Shown piece after piece: positions 34,819 to 42,273 of a DNA stretch of 64,000 bases; position 1 is the stretch's first letter, and every line of letters begins with the position of its first letter. Below the pieces are notes generated by a model that was not told the origin of the DNA, ran no database searches, and saw only the letters and a list, made by a program, of their open reading frames with translations. The DNA is from Pseudomonas resinovorans NBRC 106553 (lineage in GTDB: Bacteria > Pseudomonadota > Gammaproteobacteria > Pseudomonadales > Pseudomonadaceae), in the NCBI RefSeq assembly GCF_000412695.1, contig NC_021499.1:3472001-3536000 (forward strand), written 5' to 3'. The translations under genes and the position numbers were made by a program.

Positions 34819-35886
34819 CTACGCAGGGGGAAGGCCCTTCCAGGCGCGGAGCAGCATGGCTTCGATGGCGTCCCGCTCGAAGGGGCGTGGGTTGTAGTAG
34901 GGGCTGGAACAGGCGATGGCGGCGGCTTCCGCCGGCCCTTCCTCGGGCAGGCCGATCTCGGCCAGGGACGCCGGGATGCCCAGCTTCTGGTTGAGGGCGA
35001 ACAGCAGCGGCCCCACCTCCTCCGCCTCCTGGCCACCCAAGGCGCGCGCGGCACGGCGCAGCGGCTCGGCGGCGGCCTCGCGGTTGTAGTGCGCGGCATG
35101 GGGCAGCACCACCGCGTGGGCCTGGGCATGGGGCAGGTTGAAGGTGCCGCCCAGGGTGTGGCAGAGCTTGTGGTGGATGGCCATGCCCACCGAGCCCAGG
35201 CAGATGCCGGCCAGCCAGGCGCCATAGAGCGCGCGGCCGTGGGCTTCGACGTCCGCCGGATTGGCCACCACGGCCGGCAGGGACCCGGCCAGGGCGCGGA
35301 TGGACTCCTCCGCCATCAGGCCGATGATCGGGTTGGCGTCCTGTGCGTAGAGCGCTTCCACCGCATGGGCCATGGCGTTCATGCCCGAGCAGGCGGAGAT
35401 CGCCGCCGGCAGGCTGAGGGTCAGCAGCGGGTCGTAGACCACGGTCTTCGGCAACACGCGGAAGTCGCGCCCGGTCTTCTTCAGGCGGTTCTCGGTGAGA
35501 CCGTAGATGGGGGTCATCTCGGAGCCGGCATAGGTGGTCGGCACCGCCAGGATCGGCAGGCCGGACTCCAGGGCGATGGCCTTGCCCAGTCCAATGGTGG
35601 AGCCTCCGCCGATGGCGACGCAGCAGTCGGCATCGAGCCGGCTCGCCTCCACGCGGGCGGCACGGGCCACCTCCACCGGCACATGCATCACCGCCTGGGG
35701 GTAAACCCCGGCGGCACGCTCGCCGAGGATGGCCGCCACCCGTTCGCCGAGGTGGCGTTGTTCCGGGGTGGTGAGGATGAGCGCACGGCGGGCGCCGAGC
35801 TTGTCCAGTTCCTCGGCCAGGGATTCCAGCTTGCCCGCGCCGAACACCACGCGGGAAGCCAGGCCTTGGTAGATGAAGGGATTCAT
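34819..35886 (-). CDS. hapF: Maleylacetate reductase (HapF)
   Basis: A 355-residue iron-alcohol-dehydrogenase-like enzyme of normal length. The nucleotide-binding loop is AIGGGSTIGLGKAIAL, followed by LAVPTTYAGSEMTPIYG, and the catalytic/metal region is AIHHKLCHTLGGTFNLPHAQAHAVVLPH. It reduces maleylacetate to 3-oxoadipate with NAD(P)H, feeding the beta-ketoadipate route to acetyl-CoA and succinyl-CoA. ATG 35886 lies eight bases after the hapE stop; the longer open frame is inside hapE. Order and spacing match hapE-hapF. Confidence 0.93.
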   Translation of the reverse strand: MNPFIYQGLASRVVFGAGKLESLAEELDKLGARRALILTTPEQRHLGERVAAILGERAAGVYPQAVMHVPVEVARAARVEASRLDADCCVAIGGGSTIGLGKAIALESGLPILAVPTTYAGSEMTPIYGLTENRLKKTGRDFRVLPKTVVYDPLLTLSLPAAISACSGMNAMAHAVEALYAQDANPIIGLMAEESIRALAGSLPAVVANPADVEAHGRALYGAWLAGICLGSVGMAIHHKLCHTLGGTFNLPHAQAHAVVLPHAAHYNREAAAEPLRRAARALGGQEAEEVGPLLFALNQKLGIPASLAEIGLPEEGPAEAAAIACSSPYYNPRPFERDAIEAMLLRAWKGLPPA

Positions 35887-35894
35887 GGTCGTCC

Positions 35895-37358
35895 TCAGCG
35901 TTTGAAGTGGGGCGCGATCTTCGCGTCCACGTTGACCCACACCGAGCGGGCCTCGGTGTAGTCGTGGATGGCCTCGAAGCCCATCTCGCGGCCGTAGCCG
36001 GACTGGCCGACGCCGCCGAAGGGGCTGCCGGGGCTCACGCGCTTGTAGCAGTTGATCCAGCACATGCCGGCATGGATGTTCGCCGCCATGCGGTGGGCGC
36101 GCTGCAGGTCGCGGGTCCAGAGGCCGCTGCCGAGGCCGTACTGGGTGCCATTGGCGATCGCCAGGGCCTCTTCGTCGGTGGAGAAGCGCAGCACGGTCAC
36201 GAAGGGGCCGAACACCTCCTCCTGGGCCACCCGGTGGTCCGGTTGGGCTTCGACCACCGTCGGTTCGACGTAGTAGCCGTGGGCGAGGGCCGGGTCGCTG
36301 GGGACCTTGCCGCCGCTGAGGACGCGGCCACCCTGGGCGCGGGCGATGTCCACGTAGGCCAGCACGCGGTCGCGGTGCTGGGCGGAGGTCAGCGGGCCCA
36401 TTTCGGTGTCCGCATCCAGGGGGCTGCCCAGGCGGATGGAACGGGCCAGGCCGATGAAGCGTTCGAGGAACTCGTCGGCGATGCGCTCGTGGAGGATCAA
36501 CCGCGAGCCGGCGATGCAGGCCTGGCCCTGGTTATGGAAGATCGCCCAGGCGGCACCGTTCACGGCGGCCTCCAGGTTGGCGTCCTCGAAGACGATGTTG
36601 GCGCCCTTCCCGCCCAGCTCCAGCTGCACCCGCTTCAGGTTGCCCTGGGACGCTTCGACGATGCGACGGCCGGTGGCAGTGGAACCGGTGAAGCAGATCT
36701 TGCCCACGTCCTCGTGCTCGGCCAGGCGCTGGCCGGCGCTGTGGCCATAGCCCGGCACCACGTTGACCACGCCATCGGGGAAGCCGACTTCCTTCATCAG
36801 TTCGGCGATACGCAGGGTGGACAGCGGCGTGATCTCCGACGGCTTGATCACCACCGTGTTGCCGGCGGCCAGCGCCGGACCCATCTTCCAGCTGGTGAAC
36901 ATCAGCGGGAAGTTCCACGGCACGATCTGCCCGACCACGCCGATGGGCTTGCGCTGTACGTAGTTGAGGAAACCGGTTTCCACCGGGATCACCGCGCCTT
37001 CGATCTTGTCCGCCATGCCGCCGAAGTAGCGGAAGCAGGCGGCGGTGCGCGGCACGTCGAGGCTACGGGAATCGCGCAGCGGATGGCCGGTGTCCAGGGA
37101 CTCCAGCTGGGCCAGCTCTTCCTGGTGCTCTTCGATCTTGTCCGCGAGCTTGAGCAGCAGGCGGCCGCGCTCGGCGCCGGACAGCGCCGCCCAGGCCGGG
37201 AAGGCACGCTTGGCGGCGGCCACCGCCAGGTCGACGTCCTCGGCTTCGGCGGCGGCGATATGGGTGATCAGCGAGCCGTCGTGGGGCGACAGGACTTCGA
37301 TGGTGCCGCCCTTCACGGCCGGAACGAAGCGGCCGTCGATGAAGAGTTGGTTCTGCAT
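35895..37358 (-). CDS. hapE: 4-hydroxymuconic semialdehyde dehydrogenase (HapE)
   Basis: A 487-residue aldehyde dehydrogenase. The catalytic residues are C281 in GQACIAGSR and E247 in QLELGGKG; the NAD-binding loop reads FTGSTATGRRI. On sequence alone it is a general ALDH close to betaine-aldehyde and 2-hydroxymuconic-semialdehyde dehydrogenases. Its place between the hydroquinone dioxygenase and maleylacetate reductase genes identifies the step 4-hydroxymuconic semialdehyde to maleylacetate. A 145-base gap with a hairpin separates it from hapD, and eight bases separate it from hapF. Confidence 0.9.
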   Translation of the reverse strand: MQNQLFIDGRFVPAVKGGTIEVLSPHDGSLITHIAAAEAEDVDLAVAAAKRAFPAWAALSGAERGRLLLKLADKIEEHQEELAQLESLDTGHPLRDSRSLDVPRTAACFRYFGGMADKIEGAVIPVETGFLNYVQRKPIGVVGQIVPWNFPLMFTSWKMGPALAAGNTVVIKPSEITPLSTLRIAELMKEVGFPDGVVNVVPGYGHSAGQRLAEHEDVGKICFTGSTATGRRIVEASQGNLKRVQLELGGKGANIVFEDANLEAAVNGAAWAIFHNQGQACIAGSRLILHERIADEFLERFIGLARSIRLGSPLDADTEMGPLTSAQHRDRVLAYVDIARAQGGRVLSGGKVPSDPALAHGYYVEPTVVEAQPDHRVAQEEVFGPFVTVLRFSTDEEALAIANGTQYGLGSGLWTRDLQRAHRMAANIHAGMCWINCYKRVSPGSPFGGVGQSGYGREMGFEAIHDYTEARSVWVNVDAKIAPHFKR

Positions 37359-37459
37359 GGAAAAAGCTCTCCGGGCGCCGCCGGCAATGCGCGACGCCTG
37401 TGTATGACATGAAGTGCCCCCTCTGCGCGCTGGCGGGGAGAGGGAGTGGGATCAGGCTA

Positions 37460-37495
37460 CCCTCACCCCGGCCCTCTCCCGGAGGGAGAGGGGGC
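37460..37495. repeat. Hairpin repeat between hapD and hapE
   Basis: CCCTCTCCC (37472-37480) and GGGAGAGGG (37484-37492) form a perfect stem around GGA, after CCCTCACCCCG. It may tune expression of downstream hap genes. Confidence 0.82.
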
Positions 37496-37503
37496 GCTGG
37501 ACA

Positions 37504-38523
37504 TCAGAACTCCACCGGGTACGGCGGCAGTTCGCCGCTTTCGTAGCGCTGCGGCAGGTTCGGCGTGGCGTTCTCCCACACCAGCAGCATGGAGCGCTTG
37601 GTGGAATAGCCCTGGTGGCGGATGTCGGCGGGCATGGCGCAGATATCGCCCGGGCGCATGGTGATGCGGGCACGCGGGGCGCCGTCGTCCTTGTCGGCGA
37701 CATCCCAGATGATTTCGTCGGAGAGCTGCAGGAACCACTCCACGCGGTCGTTGCCGTGGAACACGGGGAGGATGAACTCCTCGGTGGTCGGGCAGAACAG
37801 GCTGGCCTTGCACACCGAGCTGACCGAGGGGTTCCAGGTCACGTCCGAGCGGGACAGGTACTTGTAGAGGTTGAAGGCATGCAGCTGGCCCTCGAAGCCT
37901 TCGGCGGCGTGGATCTCCGGCTCGTCCTGGGGCACATCGAGGAACTGGCGATTCACCGGCAGGTCGTTGCGCAGCGGCGAGTCGTCCGGCAGGCCGGGCA
38001 TGCGCCGGGTGGCCACGCGGAAGCGTTCGATGGCCTCGACGTTGTCGCCGTTCTTGCGGCCGAAGGCGCTGCCGGTTTCCTCAGGTGCGGCGAAGGGGTC
38101 GAAGCCGGCGTTGGTCCAGTCGTGCAGGATGGCCTTGAAGGTGGCCATGATCTTCGGCGTCTCGAACTGCTCGGTGTAGTCCACCCCGGCGGCCTTGAGC
38201 ACGCCGTTGAAGGTGCCGGCGTAGAGGTCGACCTTGCCGTAGTGGTTGCGGGTGCCGATGACTTCGTCGAAGTTCACCCAGCCATAGAAGAAGCCCCAGG
38301 CCACGTCACGCATGGTGGCGCGCAGGAAGGCGTCGGCGGGGATCAGGTGGGAGCGCTCCTGGCCCTTGGCCGGCCACTGGATGCGCACGAAGTATTCGTC
38401 GCGGGACAGGGTGAAGGCGCCGAGCTTGAAGGCGCGGTAGCCGGTGACGGCGTCGGGCAGGCTGGCCTCGACCTCATCGGCGGCGAAGCTGGCGGAGGTA
38501 TCGAGGGTTTCGAGCATGGCCAT
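37504..38523 (-). CDS. hapD: Hydroquinone 1,2-dioxygenase large subunit (HapD/PnpD)
   Basis: A 339-residue cupin-type subunit. The iron site is clear: H256, N258 and E262 in VFHGNDRVEWF, and H303 in PADIRHQGYS. These are the residues and numbers that I remember for the Fe(II) ligands of PnpD in the PnpCD crystal structure, a striking agreement. With the small subunit it forms an alpha2beta2 enzyme that opens hydroquinone to 4-hydroxymuconic semialdehyde. AGAGGACATCC precedes ATG 38523; a second ATG two codons later is possible. It follows hapC by 39 bases. Confidence 0.93.
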   Translation of the reverse strand: MAMLETLDTSASFAADEVEASLPDAVTGYRAFKLGAFTLSRDEYFVRIQWPAKGQERSHLIPADAFLRATMRDVAWGFFYGWVNFDEVIGTRNHYGKVDLYAGTFNGVLKAAGVDYTEQFETPKIMATFKAILHDWTNAGFDPFAAPEETGSAFGRKNGDNVEAIERFRVATRRMPGLPDDSPLRNDLPVNRQFLDVPQDEPEIHAAEGFEGQLHAFNLYKYLSRSDVTWNPSVSSVCKASLFCPTTEEFILPVFHGNDRVEWFLQLSDEIIWDVADKDDGAPRARITMRPGDICAMPADIRHQGYSTKRSMLLVWENATPNLPQRYESGELPPYPVEF

Positions 38524-38562
38524 GGTGGATGTCCTCTTGTTCTGGTTGTGGGTCGGGGGCGG

Positions 38563-39057
38563 TCACTTCAGGCAGATGTCTGCCCACTTCTCCACCGACA
38601 GCGGTCCCTTGATGGTCTGCAGCAGCAGGACGCCAGGGCGTGCGCTTTCGAAGCGGTAGGCGCAGCCGGCCGGCAACAGGGCCTGGTGACCGCGCTTGAG
38701 CAGCACGTAGCCCATCGGCCGGCCCTTGGGCTGCTCGCCCGCCAGGCGGGTGCCTTCACCGTCGACCAGGGGTTCGTCGAGCTTGAGGAAATCCACCCGC
38801 ACTTCGCTGTCCACGGAAATGGCGAATTCGTCGTGGGCGGCGGTGTACCAGGGCGAGGTGCCCTCGGCGCGCAGGGTTTCGATCACGTAGCCGAGGTTCA
38901 GGCCGACCACCACCTTCTCATAGGGGGCGGAGCGGCTGGCGACGTCGAAGATGTTGGAGAACGCGTAATGGCGGGCTTGGCCCTGGATGATCTCGATCGA
39001 CCCCATGCGATGGTCGTCGAGCGAGCCGAAGACGGTACGGAACGCGGCAGTGCTCAT
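38563..39057 (-). CDS. hapC: Hydroquinone 1,2-dioxygenase small subunit (HapC/PnpC)
   Basis: A 164-residue protein of about 18 kDa, the size expected for HapC. It has a cupin-like beta-rich sequence (IEIIQGQARHYAFSNIFDVASRSAPYEKVVVGLNLGYVIETLRAEG, MGYVLLKRGHQALLPAGCAYRFES) but lacks the metal cluster of residues found in HapD, as expected for the structural subunit. ATG 39057 heads the hap operon. An AT-rich promoter and the 52-bp composite box lie upstream. The assignment relies on pairing with hapD and on size. Confidence 0.9.
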   Translation of the reverse strand: MSTAAFRTVFGSLDDHRMGSIEIIQGQARHYAFSNIFDVASRSAPYEKVVVGLNLGYVIETLRAEGTSPWYTAAHDEFAISVDSEVRVDFLKLDEPLVDGEGTRLAGEQPKGRPMGYVLLKRGHQALLPAGCAYRFESARPGVLLLQTIKGPLSVEKWADICLK

Positions 39058-39113
39058 CTCATTCACCGTTTGTTGTTGTAGTGGTGAGTGAACCTTACGA
39101 GGGGCACCTGCAA

Positions 39114-39165
39114 GCAACAATTCCAGGCCGGGCGACAACAGTGTTTGCAAAACACGAACAGTGCC
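39114..39165 (-). promoter_or_regulatory. Composite operator upstream of hapC
   Basis: On the minus strand: GGCACTGTTCG, a 19-bp imperfect inverted repeat TGTTCG-N7-CAAACA (39142-39160), a 17-bp spacer with TCGCC, then GGAATTGTTGC (39124-39114). Within it GTGTTT-GCA-AAACAC is a perfect palindrome with LysR-type T-N11-A. It ends 57 bases from the hapC start. The porin operon has the same box. Confidence 0.78.
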
Positions 39166-39437
39166 AGGACCGCTCTATTCCGGCACTTACAGCTGACTTC
39201 AGAGATGCACCTGCCAGGCAAGACCTATGTCGCTGGCCGTGATGGAGAAAGTCTATCGCGCAGATTGATCGACTGTATCGATTATACCAATCCAAGGAAA
39301 AGGCTATTCCACTTGAGGTAATGACGCCTCTAAAAATCACCTAACGTATTGTTTTATATAGACATGCAACAACTATCATTAACGTCGATGGCAACCATCA
39401 TCGAGCATCACTTCTTCATCGAAATCACATCAGTAAC

Positions 39438-39491
39438 ATGGGCCCCGTAGACGAATTCCAACCCTCTCTTCACCAAGGTGCCCAAAAATGA
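39438..39491 (+). CDS. Short leader ORF overlapping repeat-protein gene B
   Basis: MGPVDEFQPSLHQGAQK (17 residues). Its TGA stop overlaps the ATG of the repeat-protein gene as ATGA (39488-39491), so it could couple translation. The first nine codons are identical in copy A, where the frame instead continues into the gene. No clear ribosome-binding site precedes it, so it may be only conserved leader RNA. Confidence 0.35.
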   Translation: MGPVDEFQPSLHQGAQK

Positions 39492-40000
39492 AAAAGCAAA
39501 TCCTCGCCAGCCTGTTCATCGCCAGCCTGTCCGCCACTGCTTTTGCTCTGCCCCAAGGCACCGTTGCTGAAGGTGGTTCCGACCGCACCAGCATCCACCG
39601 CGTCGCCGAAGGCGGTGCCGATCGCACCGGTGCCAACCGCATCGCTGAAAATGGCGCCGAGCGCTCCCAATCGCTGCGTGTCGCTGAAGGCGGTTCCGAT
39701 CGCACCAAGGCTTTCGACGTAGCCGAAGGTGGTTCTGACCGCACCAAGGCCTTCGACGTAGCCGAAGGCGGCTCTGACCGCACCAAGGCCTTCGATGTAG
39801 CCGAAGGTGGTTCCGACCGCACCAAAGGCTTCGATGTAGCTGAAGGCGGTTCCGACCGCACCAAGGCCTTCGATGTCGCCGAAGGCGGTTCCGACCGCAC
39901 CAAGGCTTTCGACGTAGCCGAAGGCGGTTCCGACCGCACCAAAGGCTTCGACGTCGCCGAAGGCGGTGCCGACCGCACTGGTGCCAACCGCATCAGCTGA
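39488..40000 (+). CDS. Secreted 13-residue tandem-repeat protein, copy B
   Basis: A 170-residue paralogue of the 23887 gene. The signal peptide MKKQILASLFIASLSATAFA is followed by 11 repeat units. Three are variant (TSIHR, TGANR, SQSLR), seven are VAEGGSDRTK(A/G)FD and the last is VAEGGADRTGANRIS. The first and last units match copy A, so copies differ mainly in the number of central units (seven against eight). AAGGTGCCC precedes ATG 39488. Codon-level differences between units inside one copy show that they are not all freshly duplicated. Function is unknown; export to the periplasm or beyond is expected. Confidence 0.85.
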   Translation: MKKQILASLFIASLSATAFALPQGTVAEGGSDRTSIHRVAEGGADRTGANRIAENGAERSQSLRVAEGGSDRTKAFDVAEGGSDRTKAFDVAEGGSDRTKAFDVAEGGSDRTKGFDVAEGGSDRTKAFDVAEGGSDRTKAFDVAEGGSDRTKGFDVAEGGADRTGANRIS

Positions 40001-40053
40001 TTCGTCGGACCACAGAGGCAGCAATCACGATGTTTGCAATTCCTCGAAAGGCA

Positions 40054-40083
40054 GAAGGCGCCACTTGTGGCGCCTTCTTTCAT
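40054..40083 (+). terminator. Terminator of repeat-protein gene B
   Basis: An 11-bp perfect stem GAAGGCGCCAC/GTGGCGCCTTC with a TT loop, then TTTCATTT. It is the homologue of the copy A terminator. Confidence 0.92.
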
Positions 40084-40111
40084 TTGCGGGGTTCCCTGCA
40101 AGCCGGATCAA

Positions 40112-40243
40112 TGTAGGAGCGATTTCAATCGCGAAAGCCGGTCGTAGACCTGCCAGCCTACGATAGCGAACTGACCCGGCAGCGGAATCGCGCCTGGGAG
40201 ATAACGGGCCTCAGGCCCTTATCGCGAATGAACCCGCTCCTAC
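40112..40243. repeat. REP-like element overlapping a lipoprotein stop codon
   Basis: TGTAGGAGCGATTTCAATCGCGA at the left pairs with ATCGCGAATGAACCCGCTCCTAC at the right, with GGGCCTGAGGCCC-like inner pairing. The minus-strand TAG at 40240-40242 ends the adjacent gene. Confidence 0.82.
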
Positions 40244-40530
40244 TTCACCAGGCTCAGGCGCTTGTCGGTGAACACGCAGATCACCCCGGCCTCGTTGTAC
40301 ATGATCTGGTGATTGAAGTCGCAGTAGGCCGCCGCCACGCTCAGCGGCAGTGTCTGGCTGACCGCCTTGCCCGCCTTGAACCAGGACATCTGGCCCGGCT
40401 TGCACAGCTTCGCCTCGGCATCGGTGCTGTAGGTGCAGAGCACCGACTGGTCGATGGATTCCTCTTTCATGCAACCAGCCAGCGGCAGGGCCAGGAGGCC
40501 GAAGAGCGCGAGTTTTTTCAAAGGGGTCAT
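40240..40530 (-). CDS. Small lipoprotein of unknown function
   Basis: A 96-residue protein with a lipoprotein signal peptide, MTPLKKLALFGLLALPLAGCMKEES, lipobox LAGC with the cysteine near residue 19. The mature part has four further cysteines or so (VLCTYS, KLCKPG, AYCDFN, VICVF), which could form two disulfides in the periplasm. Sequence VAAAYCDFNHQIMYNEAGVICVFTDKR is typical of small conserved Pseudomonas proteins of unknown role. ATG 40530 is chosen because it gives a complete signal peptide. The stop lies in a REP element. Confidence 0.75.
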   Translation of the reverse strand: MTPLKKLALFGLLALPLAGCMKEESIDQSVLCTYSTDAEAKLCKPGQMSWFKAGKAVSQTLPLSVAAAYCDFNHQIMYNEAGVICVFTDKRLSLVK

Positions 40531-40614
40531 GGATAGCTCCGTATTGGCACGATCCGCCAGATGTGCGGACCTGAGCCTTTGATTCATGGCCTCGTGCCAG
40601 GTTCCACGGCAGGG

Positions 40615-40938
40615 TCAGTTATAGCCGGTATAGAGCAGCATTCCCCAGGACATGAGGAAGATCGCCGCCAGGCCGACCAGGTAATAGCCGCCCGCCAACA
40701 GAAGCCTGACAACCAGCGGACGCGGCGAATCATGGATCAGGGGAAGCGCCGAGATGGCCGGGATCAGGAACATGCCGAAGGTGCTCAGGCTGGAATTGAA
40801 CAACCAGTTGATCTGGAAGAACTCGTGGAGCAGTTGGGCAAGGAAGATGAACAGTACCGGCGACCAGACCGGGGCAACCAACAGGGTGGCCTCAACCGGG
40901 TCCCACATGGAATGCTTCTGCTCGCTTCGGATGCTCAT
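40615..40938 (-). CDS. Small inner-membrane protein of unknown function
   Basis: A 107-residue protein with three predicted membrane segments (about 18-38, 50-66 and 80-103: LLVAPVWSPVLFIFLAQLL, STFGMFLIPAISALPLI, LLLAGGYYLVGLAAIFLMSWG). There is no catalytic motif. It lies 84 bases upstream of the small lipoprotein gene on the same strand, so the two may be cotranscribed. I do not recognise the family. Confidence 0.6.
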   Translation of the reverse strand: MSIRSEQKHSMWDPVEATLLVAPVWSPVLFIFLAQLLHEFFQINWLFNSSLSTFGMFLIPAISALPLIHDSPRPLVVRLLLAGGYYLVGLAAIFLMSWGMLLYTGYN

Positions 40939-41127
40939 TTCGCCCCCCGTGCAGGTGGCCCGCGGCTCGCCGGCCGCTCACTTTCAGTGAGGCTAGCCAA
41001 GTCGGCCGGTGGCGCAAGCCCGCGCCACGAGTAGCCGATATGCTGCCTTCCCAGGGCCCCAGCCGGCGCAGGGTCTATAGTCGATGGAGGTCTTTTCCCT
41101 CATCGAAGATCCCAGCGGAGGCCCACC

Positions 41128-41358
41128 ATGGACACCAGCCGTCACTCGCTCAGCGCCCTTTTCGACCAGCTTGGCCTGCCTTCCGACAGGGCCGGGATAG
41201 ACAGCTTCGTCACTGGCCACAAGCTGGCTGTGGGCCAATCCCTGGCCGACGCGCCCTTCTGGAACCGCGCCCAGGCCACCTTCCTGCGCGACGCCCTGCT
41301 GGAAGACTCCGACTGGGCAGAAGAAGCCGACGAACTGGCGGTGCTCCTGAGTCGCTAA
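41128..41358 (+). CDS. DUF2789-family protein
   Basis: A 76-residue soluble acidic protein. The pattern SLSALFDQLGLPSDRAGIDSFVTGHKLAVGQSLADAPFWNRAQATFLRDALLEDSDWAEEADELAVLL is characteristic of DUF2789, short gammaproteobacterial proteins without a known function. GCGGAGGCCCACC precedes ATG 41128. It is closed by a strong bidirectional terminator and is probably monocistronic. Confidence 0.85.
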   Translation: MDTSRHSLSALFDQLGLPSDRAGIDSFVTGHKLAVGQSLADAPFWNRAQATFLRDALLEDSDWAEEADELAVLLSR

Positions 41359-41363
41359 ACGCA

Positions 41364-41390
41364 AAAAGGCGGCCACTTGGGCCGCCTTTT
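41364..41390. terminator. Bidirectional intrinsic terminator
   Basis: AAAAGGCGGCC-ACTTG-GGCCGCCTTTT: an 11-bp perfect stem with T runs on both strands. It separates the convergent DUF2789 and SDR genes. Confidence 0.93.
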
Positions 41391-41403
41391 CGGGTCACGG
41401 GGA

Positions 41404-42147
41404 TCAGAAGTCCTGAAGCGTGGGACGCAACACCACCTCGCTGATGTCTACGTCGGCCGGCTGCTCGATGGCGTAGGCGATGGCCCGCGCCACGGATTCC
41501 GCCGGTATGGCCATCTTGTAGAACTCACCCAGGGCCTGGGTGCTTTCCTGGTGGGAGCTGCCGTGCTTGAGTTCCGAATCCACGGCGCCAGGGGAGATCA
41601 CCGTGGTGCGGATCGAGCCGCCGACTTCATGGCGCAGACCTTCACTGATGGCGCGCACCGCGAACTTGGTGGCGCTGTAGACGGTGCCGCCCGGGCTGAA
41701 CACCTTGATCCCGGCTACCGAAGCGACGTTGATGAAATGCCCGCCGCCCTGCTTGCGGAACAACGGCAGCGCCGCCGCGACTCCATGGAGTACGCCCATG
41801 ACGTTGATGTCGAACATGCGCGACCATTCGTCCACCTTGACCTCATCCATGGGCGCGATGGCCATCAGCCCGGCATTGTTCACCAGGACGTCGACACGAC
41901 CGAAGCGTTGTACCGCGCCGTCGATCAGCGCGGCCACTTGCTCGGCGGAGGTGACGTCAGTGGCGATCGCCAGGGCTTCGCCGCCGGCGGATTCGATTTC
42001 ATCGACCAGGCTCCGCAGACGCTCGACCCGGCGCGCACCGAGCACGACCTTGGCGCCCTGGGATGCCAGATGGCGGGCGGTGGCTTCGCCCAGACCGCTG
42101 CTGGCACCGGTGATGACAACGACTTTGGTGGAAATGTTGTTGCTCAT
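41404..42147 (-). CDS. Short-chain dehydrogenase/reductase
   Basis: A 247-residue classical SDR. The cofactor loop is TGASSGLGEA, the NNAG motif is present (VLVNNAGLMAI), and the catalytic S-Y-K set lies in NVASVAGIKV and VYSATKFAVRAIS. The pattern ARRVER after strand two favours NADPH. ATG 42147 follows CGGGAGTGCCATC. It is transcribed divergently from a LysR gene with a shared 126-bp control region, so it is probably the target of that regulator. The substrate is unknown; close relatives are annotated as YdfG- or NADP-dependent oxidoreductases. Confidence 0.9.
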   Translation of the reverse strand: MSNNISTKVVVITGASSGLGEATARHLASQGAKVVLGARRVERLRSLVDEIESAGGEALAIATDVTSAEQVAALIDGAVQRFGRVDVLVNNAGLMAIAPMDEVKVDEWSRMFDINVMGVLHGVAAALPLFRKQGGGHFINVASVAGIKVFSPGGTVYSATKFAVRAISEGLRHEVGGSIRTTVISPGAVDSELKHGSSHQESTQALGEFYKMAIPAESVARAIAYAIEQPADVDISEVVLRPTLQDF

Positions 42148-42228
42148 GATGGCACTCCCGAGAAGCCCGGACTCAGTACGATTCCGGTAACTGGGCGCCA
42201 GTATCGGCAAGACATTAAAGCCATAGAA

Positions 42229-42265
42229 TGGAATAGTTAGGATTTAGAAATTCCACTAAATGGAA
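42229..42265. promoter_or_regulatory. Putative LysR operator between SDR and LysR genes
   Basis: TGGAAT at 42229 and TTCCA-CTAAA-TGGAA at 42251-42265 give two inverted arrangements of the same half-site (TGGAA/TTCCA). The position between the divergent genes, just before the LysR start, is usual for an autoregulatory LysR site. Confidence 0.5.
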
Positions 42266-42273
42266 CTAAAGCC

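Larger units (their letters stand above)
39277..40083 (+). repeat. Right copy of the direct repeat flanking the hydroquinone region
   Basis: Homologous to 23675-24508 in promoter, leader, coding repeat and terminator, in the same orientation. The leader blocks are nearly identical; the coding part has one repeat unit fewer and more substitutions (two units end TKGFD). Confidence 0.85.

Noticed and set aside
37504..39057. Homogentisate pathway genes
   Set aside because: HapD carries the HxNxxxE and H303 pattern of hydroquinone dioxygenase, and no HmgA, fumarylacetoacetase or maleylacetoacetate isomerase gene is present.
39114..39130. Sigma-54 promoter before hapC (TGGAATTGTTGCTTGCA)
   Set aside because: The GG to GC spacing is 11 and not 10 bases, and the porin copy of the box has no matching GC element.
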